This document shows positions 6,359 through 8,165 of a stretch of DNA of 8,165 bases, piece by piece. The position numbers were made by a program, and so were the translations under genes. Numbering within the stretch: the first letter of the stretch is position 1; the number at the start of each line of letters is the position of its first letter. The notes under the pieces are model-generated. The model ran no database searches. It worked only from the letters and a program-made list of their open reading frames with translations, and was not told where the DNA came from. Source of the DNA: Pseudomonadota bacterium (GTDB lineage Bacteria > Pseudomonadota > Gammaproteobacteria > Burkholderiales > JABEVD01); contig JAJZPK010000111.1 of assembly GCA_021811205.1 (NCBI GenBank), positions 1-8,165 of the forward strand. The letters run 5' to 3'.

Positions 6359-7179
6359 GCTTCGAGATTGTCGATGAGGCGCGTCTTCCCCAGCCATGCA
6401 GCACCCAGGACAACCAGCTTTTTATCGGAAGACCCCGGCTTCTCCAGGCTTTCCGCTTCCCTGACTTCCAGATAGTCGACCTTCCAGCCGCGATTTGCAA
6501 GATCCTGTCGCGCTTCCGACTCGAGTCGCCGGAAATCCCTTTCGCCGGCAACCAGCGCAAGTTTCACCTTCTCGAGGTTGTAATGGAGCCGCGTTGCCTC
6601 CAGGCGCTCGGCTGCCGTCAGGTAGCGGTTTCTCGAACTCATGGCAAGCCCGTCCGCCTCGCGCACCGTCTCTCCGGCGACAATGGAAATGGGGAGATCG
6701 AGTTGGGAAATCATTTTCCTGACAAGATGGAGTTGCTGGCAGTCCTTCTTGCCGAACACGGCATAATGGGGCCGGACAATGTTGAAGAGCTTGAGAACGA
6801 CTGTCGCCATGCCGCGGAAATGTCCCGGGCGACTGGCGCCGCACAGTTCTTCGGCGATCGGCGGCAGATTTACCGTCACTTCCTGCAAAACGGGATAGAG
6901 CTCAGATTCTTCAGGAGCGAACAGGACGTCGACGCCTGCCTTTCCGAGCTTTTCGCAGTCTTCGTTGAAAGTACGGGGATAGCGATCGAAATCCTCGCCC
7001 TGCCCGAACTGGAGCCGGTTGACGAACAGGCTCGCGACGACGCAACCGGCATGCTCTCTGGCGATGCGCATGAGTTCAAGATGCCCCTGATGCAGATTCC
7101 CCATCGTCGGCACGAATGCAATGCCCGTCTCGCCCTTCAACCTTTCGCGCAGGGCGGAAATGGTCCGCAGCACTTCCAT
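6352..7179 (-). CDS. panC: Pantothenate synthetase PanC
   Basis: Cytoplasmic ligase that joins (R)-pantoate and beta-alanine with ATP, through a pantoyl-adenylate, to make pantothenate, the precursor of coenzyme A. The 275 aa match the family length and motifs: VPTMGNLHQGHLELM (23-37) with the nucleotidyltransferase signature HxGH at H30/H33; FVNRLQFG (52-59) with the pantoate-binding Gln (Q57); EDFDRYPRT (62-70); GHFRGMATVVLKLFNI (119-134); FGKKDCQQL (142-150); and the KMSKS-like MSSRNRYL (180-187). Cys147 stands where Tyr or Phe is more common. The start ATG (7179) shares its A with the panB TGA stop, and no clear SD precedes it, so translation is probably coupled to panB. There is no terminator after the gene. 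Confidence 0.97.
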   Translation of the reverse strand: MEVLRTISALRERLKGETGIAFVPTMGNLHQGHLELMRIAREHAGCVVASLFVNRLQFGQGEDFDRYPRTFNEDCEKLGKAGVDVLFAPEESELYPVLQEVTVNLPPIAEELCGASRPGHFRGMATVVLKLFNIVRPHYAVFGKKDCQQLHLVRKMISQLDLPISIVAGETVREADGLAMSSRNRYLTAAERLEATRLHYNLEKVKLALVAGERDFRRLESEARQDLANRGWKVDYLEVREAESLEKPGSSDKKLVVLGAAWLGKTRLIDNLEAS

Positions 7180-7967
7180 CAGAAGGTATGCTCGGGGCCG
7201 GGGAAGACGCCGCTTTTCACCTCAAAGACATAGCGCCTGACTGCATCCCCGATATCGCTTGCGCCTGCCATGTAGTTCTTCACGAATTTCGCCTGCTTGC
7301 CGGGATAAATTCCCAGCATGTCGTAGAGCACCAGAACCTGGCCGGAACATGCGCTTCCCGCCCCTATCCCGATGGTGGGAATCGAGACGCTCTCCGAGAT
7401 CTCGGCCGCGAGCTCCCCTGGAATCGCTTCCAGCAGCAGCATCGAAGCGCCGGCCTGTTCGAGCGCAGCCGCCTCTCCGAGAAGGCGCTTCGCATCCTCC
7501 TCCGTTCTTCCCTGAACCCTGTAGCCGCCGAGGCGATGCACCGACTGCGGCATGAGGCCGATATGGGCGCAAACCGGGATGCCGCGCTCGGACAAGAAGC
7601 GGACCGTATCGAACATCGCCAGCCCCCCCTCGATTTTGACCATGTGAGCGCCTGCGGAAAGCAGCATCGCGGCATGCGAAAAAGCCTTTTCCGCGTTTTC
7701 CTGATAGCTGCCGAAAGGCATGTCGGCCATGATGAAGGAGGACTTCGAAGACTGCGCAACGCATTTCGTGTGGTAAGTCATCTCTTCCATGGAAACGGAC
7801 AGGGTCGTATCCTTCCCCTGAATCACCATGCCCAGGGAATCTCCCACCAGCAGGATATCCACGCCCGCCGCCTCCAGGAGAGCCGCAAAGCTCGCATCGT
7901 AGCAGGTCAGCGCTGCAATGGGGATGCCTTCCTCGCGCATCTTAAGCAGGGAAGCGAGCGTTTGCAT
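7179..7967 (-). CDS. panB: 3-methyl-2-oxobutanoate hydroxymethyltransferase PanB
   Basis: First committed enzyme of pantothenate synthesis: it adds a hydroxymethyl group from 5,10-methylene-tetrahydrofolate to alpha-ketoisovalerate, giving ketopantoate. The protein is a cytoplasmic TIM barrel of 262 aa, the usual size. Visible motifs are LTCYDASFAALL (20-31), VGDSLGMV (41-48, metal ligand D43), MADMPFGSY (80-88, D82), MVKIEGG (109-115, K111 and E113), HIGLMPQ (135-141), RVQGRT (150-155), LLLEAIP (177-183, catalytic-type E180), IGIGAG (199-204) and VLVLYDMLGI (211-220). Its ATG overlaps the upstream kinase stop as TGATG, with a GAGGGG SD inside that gene; its own stop overlaps panC in the same way. 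A single polycistronic unit is therefore very likely. Confidence 0.98.
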   Translation of the reverse strand: MQTLASLLKMREEGIPIAALTCYDASFAALLEAAGVDILLVGDSLGMVIQGKDTTLSVSMEEMTYHTKCVAQSSKSSFIMADMPFGSYQENAEKAFSHAAMLLSAGAHMVKIEGGLAMFDTVRFLSERGIPVCAHIGLMPQSVHRLGGYRVQGRTEEDAKRLLGEAAALEQAGASMLLLEAIPGELAAEISESVSIPTIGIGAGSACSGQVLVLYDMLGIYPGKQAKFVKNYMAGASDIGDAVRRYVFEVKSGVFPGPEHTF

Positions 7968-8165
7968 CAGGCCCCTCTGCTGAAGAATTCCCGACCGCCG
8001 CGCATCCGCTCGATGCGCTCCAGAAGCAGGTCGAAATCGTGGCTTTCTTCGATGAAATTGAAGTTATCGCTGTTGACCATGAAAACCGGCGCCGCATCGT
8101 AATGCAGAAAGAAACGGCTGTAGCCCTCAACCAGCCTGCTCAGGTAATCTTCGGTGATCCCCTTC
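7967..8165 (-). CDS. Deoxynucleoside kinase, C-terminal end only
   Basis: The last 65 codons of a gene whose start lies beyond the right edge. The peptide runs from KGITEDYLSRLVEGYSRFF through HYDAAPVFMVNSDNFNF to the terminal RMRGGREFFSRGA. This resembles the C-terminal helix and strand of bacterial dAdo/dGuo-type deoxynucleoside kinases, which phosphorylate salvaged deoxynucleosides in the cytoplasm. The catalytic P-loop and DRS region are not in the window, so the call rests on this tail plus gene order: in betaproteobacteria a deoxynucleoside kinase (often after folK) commonly precedes panB-panC. Its TGA stop shares one base with the panB ATG. Confidence 0.8.
   Translation of the reverse strand, partial: KGITEDYLSRLVEGYSRFFLHYDAAPVFMVNSDNFNFIEESHDFDLLLERIERMRGGREFFSRGA

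Noticed and set aside
6187..8102. Long plus-strand open frames (6187-7233 and 7116-8102) opposite panC and panB
   Set aside because: They are mirror frames of well-conserved enzymes, with no family motifs and no plausible ribosome binding sites in gene-like order.
1..8165. Mobile element, CRISPR array, toxin-antitoxin pair, tRNA or defence system
   Set aside because: No transposase or integrase motifs, no spaced direct repeats of array type, no tRNA-like cloverleaf seen, and all sizeable coding frames are accounted for by metabolic, regulatory or FapA-like genes. The HEPN-like idea for the reductase tail is a fold resemblance only and does not indicate a toxin.

Overview
The window reads as a chromosomal stretch from a proteobacterium, most likely a betaproteobacterium. 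The grounds are a CysB-type regulator next to APS-reductase-type sulfate assimilation genes, the order deoxynucleoside kinase-panB-panC, and a PanC carrying the FVNRLQFG variant. The order or family was not determined; a Nitrosomonadales-like chemolithotroph is only a guess. Coding density is very high, and there are no RNA genes, mobile elements or CRISPR arrays.

Left part (1-3315, minus strand): an assimilatory sulfur operon transcribed right to left. Its order is a TauE/SafE-family membrane permease, a long siroheme nitrite/sulfite reductase (670 aa), then cysH (a CC-motif APS reductase, cut by the left edge). Gaps are 13 nt and 1 nt. The pathway implied is sulfur-oxyanion transport, then APS to sulfite, then sulfite to sulfide. 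No cysJ flavoprotein is visible, so the reductase probably takes electrons from ferredoxin or another donor.

Centre (3316-4344): a 108-bp AT-rich divergent intergenic region separates this operon from cysB on the plus strand. Two weak candidate promoters point outward with overlapping -35 regions on a 13-bp quasi-palindrome, which is the layout expected for CysB acting on both sides. cysB converges on the next gene, and their stop codons share the four bases TTAG.

Right part (4341-8165, minus strand): the tail of a deoxynucleoside kinase gene, panB and panC are joined by two TGATG stop/start overlaps. After a 73-nt gap comes a 645-aa FapA/DUF342-type beta-helix and coiled-coil protein. The gap holds a 9-nt tandem repeat, a 10-bp palindrome and a hairpin abutting the fapA start codon. 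PanB and PanC make pantoate and pantothenate; the kinase salvages deoxynucleosides; the FapA-like protein has no obvious functional link to them.

I found no clearly novel system. The points most worth a second look are the sulfite reductase with two complete four-cysteine sets plus a C-terminal helical extension, and the structured leader of the FapA-like gene.
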